DNA from: Polynucleobacter hallstattensis
GTDB taxonomy: Bacteria; Pseudomonadota; Gammaproteobacteria; Burkholderiales; Burkholderiaceae
NCBI RefSeq assembly: GCF_018881835.1
Contig: NZ_JACVPO010000002.1
Location: 62,001-126,000, forward strand
Reading direction: 5' to 3'
DNA length: 64,000 nt
Part shown: positions 35,070 to 43,964 of the stretch, piece after piece
How positions within the stretch are numbered: position 1 is the first letter of the stretch
How the letters are laid out: every line of letters begins with the position of its first letter
Notes under the pieces: model-generated
Seen by the model: the letters and a program-made list of their open reading frames with translations, nothing else
The model's database searches: none
What the model was told of the DNA's origin: nothing
Made by a program: the position numbers and the translations under genes

Positions 35070-35606
35070 TTAGTTGAGTTTTGATTTATCACCAAACAAA
35101 ATCTTCAGAGTAGCATTGCTGCCAAGCATGATGGTCATCCCAGTTAAGAGTAAATAAGGCCACACAATTAACCAGTACACAATCGACATAGCCACTACGC
35201 GCAAGGGATTGGATTGTCCAAATTCAGTCATGGAGATCAAAAACGCTTTTCCATGAATTAATCCATGAACTCCAGCCTCTAAATAATTTAAGCCCAAAAC
35301 AACCAGAAGATAAACGAGAGACTCTATGAGTAGTGAGCTGACGATCCCGTGTTTCTCATTGACTTTAATTGGATATGCAGCCTGAGCGATCAACATGAAT
35401 TTAGCGCAGATTGCCGCTTTGAATAAAGCAAAGCCAAAGATAGATAAAGGAATCGGCCTCTCATCTAATGAGGTTGCCGCTAAAAAGGCAAGAGCGCAAA
35501 ACCAAGATCCAAAGTAAATTGTTAACTGAAATGCTTTGATAAATTCTGCTTTAGCTTTTTCTTTAAAGCCATGTGCAGGAGCAAAATTAGGTGGCGTCGC
35601 ACTCAT
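35070..35606 (-). CDS. hypothetical multi-pass membrane protein
   Basis: A 178-residue protein with about four hydrophobic segments, near residues 25-48, 55-75, 90-110 and 138-160. The start MSATPPNFAPAHGFKEKAKAEF is charged, and the C-terminus KILFGDKSKLN is basic. I do not recognise a named family. It lies in the same direction between the MetA-type gene (6 bases before it) and trhP (22 bases upstream), so all three may be co-transcribed. An inner-membrane location is the only supported statement. Confidence 0.65.
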   Translation of the reverse strand: MSATPPNFAPAHGFKEKAKAEFIKAFQLTIYFGSWFCALAFLAATSLDERPIPLSIFGFALFKAAICAKFMLIAQAAYPIKVNEKHGIVSSLLIESLVYLLVVLGLNYLEAGVHGLIHGKAFLISMTEFGQSNPLRVVAMSIVYWLIVWPYLLLTGMTIMLGSNATLKILFGDKSKLN

Positions 35607-35628
35607 AAAAACTTTCTGAAGTGCTCAA

Positions 35629-36927
35629 TTAGCAGTTGCTGCAAGAGCTCGCCTCAACAGGCGCTGGTTCTTGGGTGTAGCGCGCTATAAATGCATGCTT
35701 ACTCTTGAGTGGCAATTGAATCCACACAAAGTGACCTGAGCCAGGGGCAACATCAATGGGCTCATTTTTGAGATTCCACATGGCATCCAAGACCATATCT
35801 TGATTCCCCTCGGGTTCAATGATTTCTAACTTATCACCGAGCGAGAAACGATTTTTTACATCTACCTTGACGCGACCTGAAGCTTCATCGATCTCTAAGG
35901 TCTCACCAACATATAAACTTCTACCCGAGAGAGAGTGACCACGCATATAGAGTTGATACTCTTTATCGTGATGACGTTCATAGAAACCATCGGTATAGCC
36001 ACGGTTTGCAAGGCCCTCTAAATTTCCGATGAGAGACATATTCATGGGGCGACCGGCCACTGCATCATCAATCGCAGTGCGATAGGATTGGCATGTACGA
36101 GAAACGTAATAGGGCGACTTGGTGCGACCCTCAATCTTGAATGAGTCCACACCCATCTTGGTCAAGCGTTCGATATGTTCAATGGCACGCAAATCTTTCG
36201 AGTTCATGATGTAAGTGCCGTGCTCATCTTCTTCCATCGGCATTAAATCATCTGGACGACGGGCCTCCTGAAGAAGAACTACGTCACCGCTGGTATTTTG
36301 TTGTCCGGGCTTGACCTTGTAATCCCAGCGACAGGCATTAGTGCAGGCGCCTTGGTTAGAGTCACGATGAGACATGTAGCCAGATAGTAGGCAGCGACCG
36401 GAGTAGGCAATACACAAAGCGCCATGTACAAAAACTTCTAATTCCATTTCTGGACAGTCTTGACGAACTTCTTCGATTTCATCAAAAGATAGTTCTCGTG
36501 ACAAAATGACTCGACTGATACCAACAGAGCGCCAGAATTTTGCAGAGGCGCCATTGACTGTATTTGCCTGAACCGATAAATGAATCGGCATATCTGGCCA
36601 AGCTTCTCTAGCCATCATGATGAGACCTGGATCTGACATGATCATTGCATCAGGCTTTAATGCCACTACGGGATCCATATCTTTAATGTAAGTACGCGTC
36701 TTACCGCCATGAGGCAGAAGGTTGGATACGAGATAAAACTTCTTACCCAAAGCATGAGCAGTATCAATACCCTCTTTGAGCGTCTCCATTTTCCCAAAGT
36801 CGTTATTGCGCACTCGTAGGGAATAACGCGGTTGCCCGGCATAAATGGCGTCGGCACCAAAGTCAAAGGCAGTGCGCAGCATGGAGAGGCTGCCGGCAGG
36901 GGCGAGAAGTTCTGGAATCTTGGTCAT
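35629..36927 (-). CDS. trhP: peptidase U32-family tRNA hydroxylation protein TrhP (YegQ type)
   Basis: A 432-residue U32-family protein. The N-terminus PELLAPAGSLSMLRTAFDFGADAIYAGQ is diagnostic, and the cluster-forming cysteines are in GALCIAYSGRCLLSGYMS, in QGACTNACRW and in the extreme C-terminal SSCSNC. YegQ/TrhP uses an iron-sulfur cluster and prephenate to hydroxylate U34 (ho5U) in tRNA. It is close to the normal size (453 in E. coli). The gene is single and upstream of two membrane protein genes. Confidence 0.85.
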   Translation of the reverse strand: MTKIPELLAPAGSLSMLRTAFDFGADAIYAGQPRYSLRVRNNDFGKMETLKEGIDTAHALGKKFYLVSNLLPHGGKTRTYIKDMDPVVALKPDAMIMSDPGLIMMAREAWPDMPIHLSVQANTVNGASAKFWRSVGISRVILSRELSFDEIEEVRQDCPEMELEVFVHGALCIAYSGRCLLSGYMSHRDSNQGACTNACRWDYKVKPGQQNTSGDVVLLQEARRPDDLMPMEEDEHGTYIMNSKDLRAIEHIERLTKMGVDSFKIEGRTKSPYYVSRTCQSYRTAIDDAVAGRPMNMSLIGNLEGLANRGYTDGFYERHHDKEYQLYMRGHSLSGRSLYVGETLEIDEASGRVKVDVKNRFSLGDKLEIIEPEGNQDMVLDAMWNLKNEPIDVAPGSGHFVWIQLPLKSKHAFIARYTQEPAPVEASSCSNC

Positions 36928-37027
36928 GATGCTATTTTAAGGTCTACCGAGATGTTCTGCTAACAGACAAAGCCTGCTTACCGGCTCTTTTTGGCTAATT
37001 TAGGGGCAATTGAGAGTATGAGCTCGA

Positions 37028-37897
37028 TTACTCATCCGCTATAGGGTTACGCAGTATTCCAATAGATTCAATTTCAATCTCACAAATATCCCCTGGTTTC
37101 ATAAAAACAGGGGGTGTCCTTGCATAGCCAACGCCAGCTGGGGTTCCTGTAATGACCAGATCGCCAGGCTCCAGCGTCATGCACTCGGTTATCAGCACGA
37201 TAGTCTCTGCCACGTTCCATAAAAAGTCTTTGGTATTGGCGTTTTGCATGACTTGACCATTTAAACGAGACTGAATTTTCAAGCCATCGCAGCCGAGGGG
37301 AAGCTCATCTGGCGTCACTAGCCATGGTCCAAAAGCACCAGTTTGATCAAAGTTTTTACCAATGGCCCATTGGGTAGTTTTACGTTGGTAATCTCGAATA
37401 CTGCCATCATTAAAAATGCTGTATCCAGCTACACATTCCAAAGCATTATCTAAAGTCAGATTACGCGCCTTTTTACCAACCACAAAGGCGAGTTCCGCTT
37501 CGTAATCTAACTTATCCGAAACCTGAGGTCGAATGATGGGGCTTAAATGCGCTGTTAATGAGCTGGGACCGCGCATAAAAAAGCTGGGGTATTCAGGTCT
37601 GGCATTACCACCTTCTTTTGCGTGGTCAGCGTAGTTCAGGCCCATACAGATAATTTTTCCAGGTCTCTCTATGGGTGATCTAAAAGTGATAGCGTCTATC
37701 TCTCCTTTAATTGCCTTTGAATTTTGGATCGCTGCTGCTGCAAGCTTTAAGGCTGCTGGTGATTCAATAATTGCTTGTAAGCTATTGGGTATCAATGAAT
37801 CTGTGGCAGATAGATTAATGAAGCTATTAGCGCTCCCCACTAAAAGGGCCCCCACACCGTCTTGGCCACTTGAATCTCGATAACTAAATAGTCTCAT
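37028..37897 (-). CDS. fumarylacetoacetate hydrolase (FAH) family protein
   Basis: A 289-residue enzyme. The FAH domain shows IICMGLNYADHAKEG, SFFMRGPSSLTAHLSP, LDYEAELAFVVGKKARNL with the metal Glu, and LEPGDLVITGTPAGVGY. Members hydrolyse or hydrate acylpyruvates or decarboxylate oxo-acids (for example HpcG/HpaG or 2-keto-3-deoxy-pathway enzymes). GGAGG precedes the ATG. It is divergent from a ThDP enzyme gene and next to a Bug receptor gene, suggesting an acid catabolism role; the substrate is unknown. Confidence 0.85.
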   Translation of the reverse strand: MRLFSYRDSSGQDGVGALLVGSANSFINLSATDSLIPNSLQAIIESPAALKLAAAAIQNSKAIKGEIDAITFRSPIERPGKIICMGLNYADHAKEGGNARPEYPSFFMRGPSSLTAHLSPIIRPQVSDKLDYEAELAFVVGKKARNLTLDNALECVAGYSIFNDGSIRDYQRKTTQWAIGKNFDQTGAFGPWLVTPDELPLGCDGLKIQSRLNGQVMQNANTKDFLWNVAETIVLITECMTLEPGDLVITGTPAGVGYARTPPVFMKPGDICEIEIESIGILRNPIADE

Positions 37898-38075
37898 TGC
37901 TAAGCCTCCAATTAAATTGATTTATTGGTTATAAGTGAATGCAGTATAGGGCAGTCGCTGGGACTGATCAGCCTCTTCAATGGACTGTCCTATCGACTCC
38001 ATTATTAGATAAAGTGTGATAACTTTCTGATACTCGTCATGCAAATCCAAAATCTTTAGAAAGCCGATCAACATC

Positions 38076-39734
38076 ATGGAGACCCCAAGTAAAGTGCTAA
38101 ATGGTGGCCAAATCCTCGCAAATGCATTAGCAAGGCAGGGTGTAGATATTGCTTTTGGTGTTCCTGGCGAGAGCTTCCTGCCTCTATTAAATGGCTTGGT
38201 TGATCACCCTGATTTTCGATTTATTACTTGTCGACAAGAAGGTGGCGCAGCCTATATGGCAGAGGCCTATGGAAAATTAACAGGCCAGCCCGGCGTCTTA
38301 ATGGTTACTCGCGGGCCTGGCGCCTCGAATGCCATGATTGGAATGCATGCGGCTTATCAAGACTCAACTCCGATGGTTTTACTGGTCGGACAAGTTGGGA
38401 CTGACATGGTTGAGCGTGAGGCCTTCCAGGAAATTGACTATCGTCGCATGTATTCAGAATGTGCAAAATGGGTTGGTAGCATCGATCGCGTCGATCGGAT
38501 TGATGAATTTGTTTCACATGCTTTTCATGTGGCTCAGGCTGGTCGAAAAGGCCCAGTTGTATTGGCTTTACCGGAGGATGTGTTGTACATGACTGGTCAA
38601 GAAAACCCAGTCAAAGCTGCCCATATCGTTCAGCCAGGCTTAGATCTTCACAGTTTTGATCAAGCAATGCTTTCTTTTGCCTCTGCTAAAAATCCAATGG
38701 TGATCGCTGGCGGTGGTAATTGGAATGCCACTGCATGCGAAGCTTTACGTTCTTGGGCAAACGCGCAGGCCATACCAGTTGCAACAAGTTTTCGCTCTCA
38801 AGATGTAATTGATAATCTGGATCCTGCTTTTGCAGGTGATCTAGGCATTGGTGCCAATCCTGCTTTGGTAAAGCGTATTCAAGAGGCAGATGTCTTATTG
38901 GTCATCGGAGAGCGCCTCGGAGAGATGACAACTGCTGGTTACAGCATATTGACTGTGCCTCAAGCAAAAGCAACATTAATTCACGTACTGTCGGGCCCGG
39001 AAGAGTTAGGCCGTGTCTATCGACCTGACTTTGCCTTAAATTGCAGCCCAGAGAATTTCTGCTCAGCATTAACAATGGTAAAGATGAATGCTCATCATGA
39101 TCGCACCGCCATGAAGCAGGCTCATGAAGAGTATCTCGCTTTCTCGAGTCCTGTCACGGTTGCCGGTGATCTGCAATTGGCGTTCATCATGGACTCATTG
39201 CCTGATCTGATACCGCGTGATGCAATCATTACTAATGGTGCTGGCAATTTTGCAACTTGGGTACATCGTTTTTATCCCTATGGAGCATACAAAACCCAAT
39301 TAGCACCCGCTAATGGATCAATGGGCTATGGTCTTCCCGCAGCAATTGCTGCAAAGATTGCTAGTCCAGAAAAAGTGGTTATTGCAGTTTGTGGTGACGG
39401 TGACTTTATGATGAACTGCCAAGAGCTAGCTACAGCTGCTCGCTACGATGCTTACCCAATTGTTTTGGTAGTGAATAATAGTATGCTCGGCACTATCCGC
39501 ATGCATCAAGAAAGAGAGTTTAAGTCTCGCGTGATTGCGACTGGCTTAACCAATCCTGATTTTGTGAAGTTTGCAGATAGCTTTGGAATACCTGGTTTTA
39601 GAGTCAGCAAGACCGAGGAATTTGCACCTGCATTTGCAAAGGCACTGGCTAGTAAAAAAGGTGCTTTGATTGAACTAGTCTTAGATCCAGAAGTGATTAC
39701 CCCAACTAAACTGCTTTCTCAATTGGGGAAATAA
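38076..39734 (+). CDS. thiamine-diphosphate-dependent enzyme (acetolactate synthase-like)
   Basis: A 552-residue ThDP enzyme. The catalytic Glu lies in FITCRQEGGAAYMAEAYG; TRGPGASNAMIGMHAAYQDS is the substrate/flavin-side loop; the ThDP motif is GDGDFMMNCQELATAARYD followed by NNSMLGTIR. It resembles acetolactate synthase large subunits, but no small subunit gene is adjacent, so it may belong to another member such as a 2-oxoacid or sulfoacetaldehyde-type lyase. A good terminator follows. Its divergent neighbour is an FAH-family enzyme. Confidence 0.85.
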   Translation: METPSKVLNGGQILANALARQGVDIAFGVPGESFLPLLNGLVDHPDFRFITCRQEGGAAYMAEAYGKLTGQPGVLMVTRGPGASNAMIGMHAAYQDSTPMVLLVGQVGTDMVEREAFQEIDYRRMYSECAKWVGSIDRVDRIDEFVSHAFHVAQAGRKGPVVLALPEDVLYMTGQENPVKAAHIVQPGLDLHSFDQAMLSFASAKNPMVIAGGGNWNATACEALRSWANAQAIPVATSFRSQDVIDNLDPAFAGDLGIGANPALVKRIQEADVLLVIGERLGEMTTAGYSILTVPQAKATLIHVLSGPEELGRVYRPDFALNCSPENFCSALTMVKMNAHHDRTAMKQAHEEYLAFSSPVTVAGDLQLAFIMDSLPDLIPRDAIITNGAGNFATWVHRFYPYGAYKTQLAPANGSMGYGLPAAIAAKIASPEKVVIAVCGDGDFMMNCQELATAARYDAYPIVLVVNNSMLGTIRMHQEREFKSRVIATGLTNPDFVKFADSFGIPGFRVSKTEEFAPAFAKALASKKGALIELVLDPEVITPTKLLSQLGK

Positions 39735-39735
39735 A

Positions 39736-39758
39736 AAAGAGGAGCTTGGCTCCTCTTT
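39736..39758. terminator. bidirectional terminator after the ThDP enzyme gene
   Basis: A perfect 10-bp stem AAAGAGGAGC/GCTCCTCTTT with a 3-base loop. A run of A precedes it and a short T run ends it, serving both the ThDP enzyme gene and the convergent Bug receptor gene. Confidence 0.8.
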
Positions 39759-39780
39759 AAGTAAGTTGACTCTCTGAAGC

Positions 39781-40812
39781 TTAATCTACTTTTGCTCCAG
39801 AATCTTTAACAACTTTTGTCCACTTGGTAATTTCATTTTTAATGAAAGCGGAGAATTGGGCAGGTGTATTACCAACAGGCTGTGCACCCATTGCTAAATA
39901 TTTTTCTTTTACAGCAGGACTATTGATGGCAGCCATCAGTACAGCGCTATCTTTATTGAGAACATCAGCTGGCATATTTGCGGGACCGACAACACCGAAC
40001 CAAGAAGTTGCTTCATAGCCTGGTAAGTTTGCTGCCTCAGCAATAGTTGGCAGGTCTGGAAATGCAGGCGAGCGCTTCGAGGTGGTAACGGCTAAGGCTT
40101 TTAAGCGACCAGCACGTATGTAGTTAATCGAAGAGGGAAGATTGTCGAACATGATGTCGACATTTCCAGCCATTAAATCCGTCACAGCTGGAGGACTTCC
40201 TCGGTAGGGCAAGTGAACCATATAGGTTTTTGTCATAGATTTAAATAGCTCTCCAGCCATATGAATCGAGGTGCCATTACCACTTGAAGCCATGTTGACT
40301 TTACCTGGGTTAGCTCTGGCGTAGGCAATCAAGTCATTCACGCTATTGATTTTGTTTTTAGCAGCAAATTCAGGATTCAGAACTAAGACGTTAGGCAGCT
40401 CTGCTACTAATGTAATGGGTGTGAAATCCTTGATCGGATCAAATGGTAATTTGCCGCCGCCTTGGGTGTAGAGAGGTAGATTAATGCCATGCGTGCCCAC
40501 GGATGCCATGAGCCAGGTATAGCCATCCGGGGCCGATTTAGAAACTATTTCCGCGCCAATATTGCCACCGGCACCTGGCTTATTGTCAATGATGACATTC
40601 CACTTTACGGTATTTAATAGCTCGTTTTGGAGCGGTCTGGCAATGTTATCGGTTGCCCCGCCAGCAGGAAAGGGAACAACAAAACGTATTGGCTTATTAG
40701 GATAGTCTGATTGAGCGAGGGCTATATGGCTAGTGCCAATCAATAAGGCTATCACTGCCGCAAAGAATAGGGGTATACGAATAAATCCATTTAAAAGCTT
40801 ACTTTGAATCAT
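39781..40812 (-). CDS. Bug-family (TctC-type) periplasmic solute receptor
   Basis: A 343-residue secreted receptor. CAGGAGA lies ahead of ATG 40812; the signal peptide ends at about HIALAQSD. Family blocks: [73 protein letters not shown]. It follows the ThDP enzyme gene tail to tail. Its ligand is not predictable; together with FAH and ThDP enzymes it could serve one acid-uptake and breakdown route. Confidence 0.9.
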   Translation of the reverse strand: MIQSKLLNGFIRIPLFFAAVIALLIGTSHIALAQSDYPNKPIRFVVPFPAGGATDNIARPLQNELLNTVKWNVIIDNKPGAGGNIGAEIVSKSAPDGYTWLMASVGTHGINLPLYTQGGGKLPFDPIKDFTPITLVAELPNVLVLNPEFAAKNKINSVNDLIAYARANPGKVNMASSGNGTSIHMAGELFKSMTKTYMVHLPYRGSPPAVTDLMAGNVDIMFDNLPSSINYIRAGRLKALAVTTSKRSPAFPDLPTIAEAANLPGYEATSWFGVVGPANMPADVLNKDSAVLMAAINSPAVKEKYLAMGAQPVGNTPAQFSAFIKNEITKWTKVVKDSGAKVD

Positions 40813-41021
40813 AGCTATCTCCTGTTTACTAAATTCATTCTAATGATGATTATTAATTCAGTGTTAAAAGCATAACAGAGCAAGTGGCAACTGGGTTCCG
40901 GGAGATTAAAAAGCTTTTTTTGGGTTCGATCCCTTCTAATGAAGAGTATGCTACGGGGGTCTGTGGCGAGCCTTTTCACCTTGAATTGAGGGCATCCACT
41001 AAAGAATGCAGAAAGAACGCA

Positions 41022-41606
41022 ATGACAAAACTCACATCCAAACCCATCCTAAAAAAAGCGAGCGGTATCTTGGCACAAGAGTTTGCTATACCTAAAGACA
41101 TCGCCTGGGCTTGGGTCACTTTGCTACTCTCTCAAGAAGAGCAAAAGCGCGATAGTGAAGAAAAACGCTATGCCCGTATCGCAGAATTCGAAGCCTGGAT
41201 TGTGGAATTAAATCTTCCGGCTGATCCCAAAAATCCCGAGGGCGGTGCAGTCAGCCCAGAGTCAGTAAAAAATTCCGCTAGAAATGTATTTGAGTGGCCT
41301 CATGAATATATCTTTGATGAGCCAGCGGTACCAAAACATCCAGACTCTAAAGTCACCTATGGCGATACGATTACTAAGCCAATCTTGGATGCTATTAAAG
41401 ATGCCGGAGGATCGGATGATCGCCCAGCGCTCATTGCTATTTTGGAAGGCTACGCAAAAGAGGGTAAAGAGCCATTTGCCAATGTCACGTCAGAAGGCAT
41501 TGAGTGGAAGGGGGGTAATTGGTCTGAGGGGGACAAGCTCAATCTTCTCACCATCAAGACTCTAAATAATCGCTTGGCTAATCTGCGCAAAAAAGGGTTG
41601 ATCTAA
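41022..41606 (+). CDS. conserved protein of unknown function
   Basis: A 194-residue soluble protein beginning MTKLTSKPILKKASG. ATG 41022 is preceded by AGAAAGAACG; the frame remains open upstream to 40884, but that part codes for unlike residues. The protein has charged helices (LLLSQEEQKRDSEEKRYARIAEFEAW) and a C-terminal LNLLTIKTLNNRLANLRKKGLI that looks like a helix-turn-helix or dimerisation end. I do not recognise a family. It is followed by a bidirectional terminator. Confidence 0.6.
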   Translation: MTKLTSKPILKKASGILAQEFAIPKDIAWAWVTLLLSQEEQKRDSEEKRYARIAEFEAWIVELNLPADPKNPEGGAVSPESVKNSARNVFEWPHEYIFDEPAVPKHPDSKVTYGDTITKPILDAIKDAGGSDDRPALIAILEGYAKEGKEPFANVTSEGIEWKGGNWSEGDKLNLLTIKTLNNRLANLRKKGLI

Positions 41607-41636
41607 GTTCAGTAATCTCGCCTTAGCTATAAAAGC

Positions 41637-41662
41637 AAAAAACTACTTTCGGGTGGTTTTTT
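41637..41662. terminator. bidirectional terminator
   Basis: A ten-pair stem AAAAAACTAC/GTGGTTTTTT (one T-G pair) with a 6-base loop lies between two convergent small genes. The A and T runs make it usable in both directions. Confidence 0.7.
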
Positions 41663-41671
41663 ATTTGGGAA

Positions 41672-41920
41672 TTACTTTTGAGATTGCTGTTTACGTTTAA
41701 AAAGTATCCAAGCCGTATTGATTCCTGTGATGACCATGATTGGCCAGAGCAGAGTACAAAGCATGATCCAAAAAATACGACCTTCTAGAGGGGAGGTTTG
41801 ATCAGAGTCCTTTGCCTTGCGAGGCCCTTCACTAAATAGGTGTCGTTTTGAATAAGTAGTAAAACCAAAGCTTGAACCAAAGATGAGGAAAAGGCAGATA
41901 AAAGTGTATGCATTCGTCAT
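41672..41920 (-). CDS. small membrane protein of unknown function
   Basis: An 82-residue protein with two hydrophobic segments: one N-terminal (AYTFICLFLIFGSSFGFTTY) and one C-terminal (IFWIMLCTLLWPIMVITGIN), joined by a charged loop of about 28 residues. The tail FKRKQQSQK is basic. It resembles small orphan membrane proteins common in this lineage; the family is not recognised. It stands alone between terminators and is convergent to the gene at 41022. Confidence 0.6.
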   Translation of the reverse strand: MTNAYTFICLFLIFGSSFGFTTYSKRHLFSEGPRKAKDSDQTSPLEGRIFWIMLCTLLWPIMVITGINTAWILFKRKQQSQK

Positions 41921-41978
41921 TTTTTATCCTATCTAAGAGTGTTTAAATTAAATCTTACATGATGGCCCGCTAATAAAA

Positions 41979-42007
41979 AACCCTGTAGCTATTAGGCATA
42001 CAGGGTT
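41979..42007 (-). terminator. terminator of tRNA-Asn
   Basis: On the minus strand AACCCTGTA and TACAGGGTT form a 9-bp stem around an 11-base loop, followed by a T-rich tract (plus-strand A run at 41974-41980). It follows the tRNA-Asn 3' end directly. Confidence 0.75.
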
Positions 42008-42013
42008 CTAATT

Positions 42014-42088
42014 TGGCTCCTCGACGTGGGATCGAACCACGGACCAACAGATTAACAGTCTGCTGCTCTACCGCTGAGCTATCGAGGA
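42014..42088 (-). tRNA. tRNA-Asn (anticodon GUU)
   Basis: On the minus strand TCCTCGA/TCGAGGA forms the acceptor stem; the anticodon loop CTGTTAA carries GTT; the T arm is CGTGGTTCGATCCCACG; CCA is encoded (42014-42016). A perfect TATAAT lies 10 bases upstream of the 5' end. Confidence 0.97.
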
Positions 42089-42098
42089 ATAAGCCGAT

Positions 42099-42104
42099 AT
42101 TATA
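42099..42104 (-). promoter_or_regulatory. -10 box of the tRNA-Asn promoter
   Basis: A perfect TATAAT on the minus strand 10 bases before the tRNA, with TTGGAG 18 bases further upstream as a weak -35. It sits within 6 bases of the thiD start codon on the other strand. Confidence 0.6.
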
Positions 42105-42109
42105 GCAAG

Positions 42110-42994
42110 ATGAAATCATCTACTCCAAGTTCTGTACAGATCCCTAAAGTATTGACTATCGCTGGGTCCGATAGTGGCGGTGGCGCTGGCATACAAGCCG
42201 ACCTTAAAGTCATCACAGCCCTTGGTGGATATGGGATGACGGTGATCACCGCTATCACAGCCCAGAATACTTTGGGGGTGAGCCGTATTCAGGATATTGA
42301 TCTTGATGTGGTTGAAGCTCAGATTGATGCGGTATTTATGGATATTGGGGTGGACATCGTCAAGATCGGCATGTTAGCTAGTCCAGAAATCGTTCGCACT
42401 GTGGCGTCGGCTCTCAAGCGCCATGGAGCCAAAAGAATTGTCCTAGATCCTGTGCTCAGAGCTACTTCAGGCGCCAGTCTTGGTGGAGACGATACCGCTC
42501 AGGCCATGATTAAAGAGCTATTTCCAATGGCAAGCTTAATCACTCCTAATTTAGAAGAGGCGGGCTTGCTCTTGGGTCGTGAGCTCGAAGGAGTGAAGGA
42601 CTTCAAGATGGCGGCAGAAGAGTTGCTCGAGATGGGCTGTCAGGCAGTTTTGATCAAGGGAGGGCATCTGGATGCTAGCCATACTCAGCTGACAGATTTT
42701 CTGATGTGGCGAACTATTGAAGATGGTCTTGAAGTGGTTCAATCAAAAGAATTTAAGCACTACCGTGTTGACACGCCTAACACCCATGGCACTGGCTGCT
42801 CGCTATCGTCTGCTATCGCGACTTATTTAGCTGATGGTCACGATCTTTCTCATGCAGTTGCTAAGGCAATTTCTTATGTTGAGGCGGGGCTCGAGAAAGG
42901 CCGCTTCTTAAGTATAGGTGAGGGTCCAGGACCTTTATGGCACATGCATGATTTTTACCCAACTGCATTGCCAGAAGAAGAGGGTAAGTATTAA
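42110..42994 (+). CDS. thiD: hydroxymethylpyrimidine/phosphomethylpyrimidine kinase
   Basis: A 294-residue PfkB/ribokinase-fold kinase making HMP diphosphate for thiamine. Motifs: VLTIAGSDSGGGAGIQADLK at residues 14-33, LDPVLRATSGASLGGDD, LITPNLEEAGLL, and the anion hole TPNTHGTGCSLSSAIATYL. The start is 21 bases from the divergent tRNA-Asn; no Shine-Dalgarno is obvious, so the mRNA leader is short or absent. It converges on the thiE end of the thiamine operon with 31 bases between, completing the pathway in one locus. Confidence 0.94.
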   Translation: MKSSTPSSVQIPKVLTIAGSDSGGGAGIQADLKVITALGGYGMTVITAITAQNTLGVSRIQDIDLDVVEAQIDAVFMDIGVDIVKIGMLASPEIVRTVASALKRHGAKRIVLDPVLRATSGASLGGDDTAQAMIKELFPMASLITPNLEEAGLLLGRELEGVKDFKMAAEELLEMGCQAVLIKGGHLDASHTQLTDFLMWRTIEDGLEVVQSKEFKHYRVDTPNTHGTGCSLSSAIATYLADGHDLSHAVAKAISYVEAGLEKGRFLSIGEGPGPLWHMHDFYPTALPEEEGKY

Positions 42995-43025
42995 GGATGA
43001 AAGATGAAAGACTTAGGATTAAGGG

Positions 43026-43952
43026 TTAGGTTTTCATGAGTTCTTGCAGTCTCTTGACTGCTGCTTTTGGATCACTCGACCCATTGATTGCCCTGACAAC
43101 CGCAACCGAACCAACGCCGCTTTGTGCTACTGCATGAATACTGCTTTCATCAATGCCGCCAATAGCCACTAAAGGATAGTGATTCATCAATTGAGCATAT
43201 TTATATAAACGTCCCAAGCCTTGCGGAGCGGTAGCCATCTTTTTCAGATTGGTTGCAAAGACTGCACCCATGGCGATATAACTCGGGCAGAAGCGATCTG
43301 CATGAACCATCTCAGCATAGCCGTGAGTACTCAGACCTAGGCGTAGGCCTGCAGATCGAATCGCATCTAGATCCGCTACTTCTAAATCTTCTTGCCCTAG
43401 ATGAACACCGTAGGCACCAGCTTCAATCGACTCTTGCCAATAATCATTAATAAAGAGCAAAGTCTTGCTGCCTTTGACTGCTTCAACAGATTGCGCAATC
43501 TGTTTACGGATCAGTCTACGATCATCTGATTTGAGGCGCAGTTGCACTGTTGGCACTTCAGCCTCAATTGATCGTTTTACCCAATCAGCATCAGGCATTA
43601 CGGCATATAAACCCAAGCGCTGAGGACACTCTGCAAAAGCATTGGGGTTCATGTTGCGTGTCCAAGGGAGCAAATCAAAATGTTCAGGTCTAGAAGGCCA
43701 TTTCAGTGGGTTAAATCCACCATCTTGGTGAACCATGCGTGACCAAGCTTTACCTAATACTTTGGCATCACATTCGATAAAGCCCATCTCAATCGATGCA
43801 AGTGCGCCTGCCAGCTCATAGTGATCTGCAGCATGTTCATTATCAATTTTTGGTGGGGGTAATGAGATGCTGTACTCTGGAATCGGTAAGCACACTTCAT
43901 CCTTGCCATGGGCTGCAACAATTTGATCTGCAAGGTCGCGCACTAAGCTCAT
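43026..43952 (-). CDS. thiE: thiamine phosphate synthase with N-terminal extension
   Basis: A 308-residue protein. The ThiE core begins near residue 110 with RLGLYAVMPDADWVKR and shows TVQLRLKSDDRR, LFINDYWQESIEAGAYGVHLGQEDL, YIAMGAVFATN and YPLVAIGGIDES. It joins HMP-PP and thiazole phosphate. The first about 105 residues, including GFIECDAKVLGKAWSRMVHQDGGF, are not part of the barrel; ThiE alone is about 210 residues. I associate long forms with betaproteobacteria; the added part may derive from a fused or degenerate domain. Last gene of thiC-thiO-thiS-thiG-thiE. Confidence 0.87.
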   Translation of the reverse strand: MSLVRDLADQIVAAHGKDEVCLPIPEYSISLPPPKIDNEHAADHYELAGALASIEMGFIECDAKVLGKAWSRMVHQDGGFNPLKWPSRPEHFDLLPWTRNMNPNAFAECPQRLGLYAVMPDADWVKRSIEAEVPTVQLRLKSDDRRLIRKQIAQSVEAVKGSKTLLFINDYWQESIEAGAYGVHLGQEDLEVADLDAIRSAGLRLGLSTHGYAEMVHADRFCPSYIAMGAVFATNLKKMATAPQGLGRLYKYAQLMNHYPLVAIGGIDESSIHAVAQSGVGSVAVVRAINGSSDPKAAVKRLQELMKT

Positions 43953-43964
43953 CTATTTGACTTT

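Noticed and set aside
37898..38075. Short inverted repeat AAAGT/ACTTT in the gap before the ThDP enzyme gene as operator
   Set aside because: Five-base arms with a 6-base loop are expected by chance in AT-rich DNA; no supporting evidence.
40905..40935. tRNA remnant (GGGTTCGATCCC looks like a T arm)
   Set aside because: No acceptor or anticodon stem pairs with it, and it follows a palindromic A/T run. Treated as coincidence.
42995..43025. GATGAAA direct repeat between thiD and thiE as a regulatory element
   Set aside because: Two short copies in a 31-base convergent gap are not enough to support a function.
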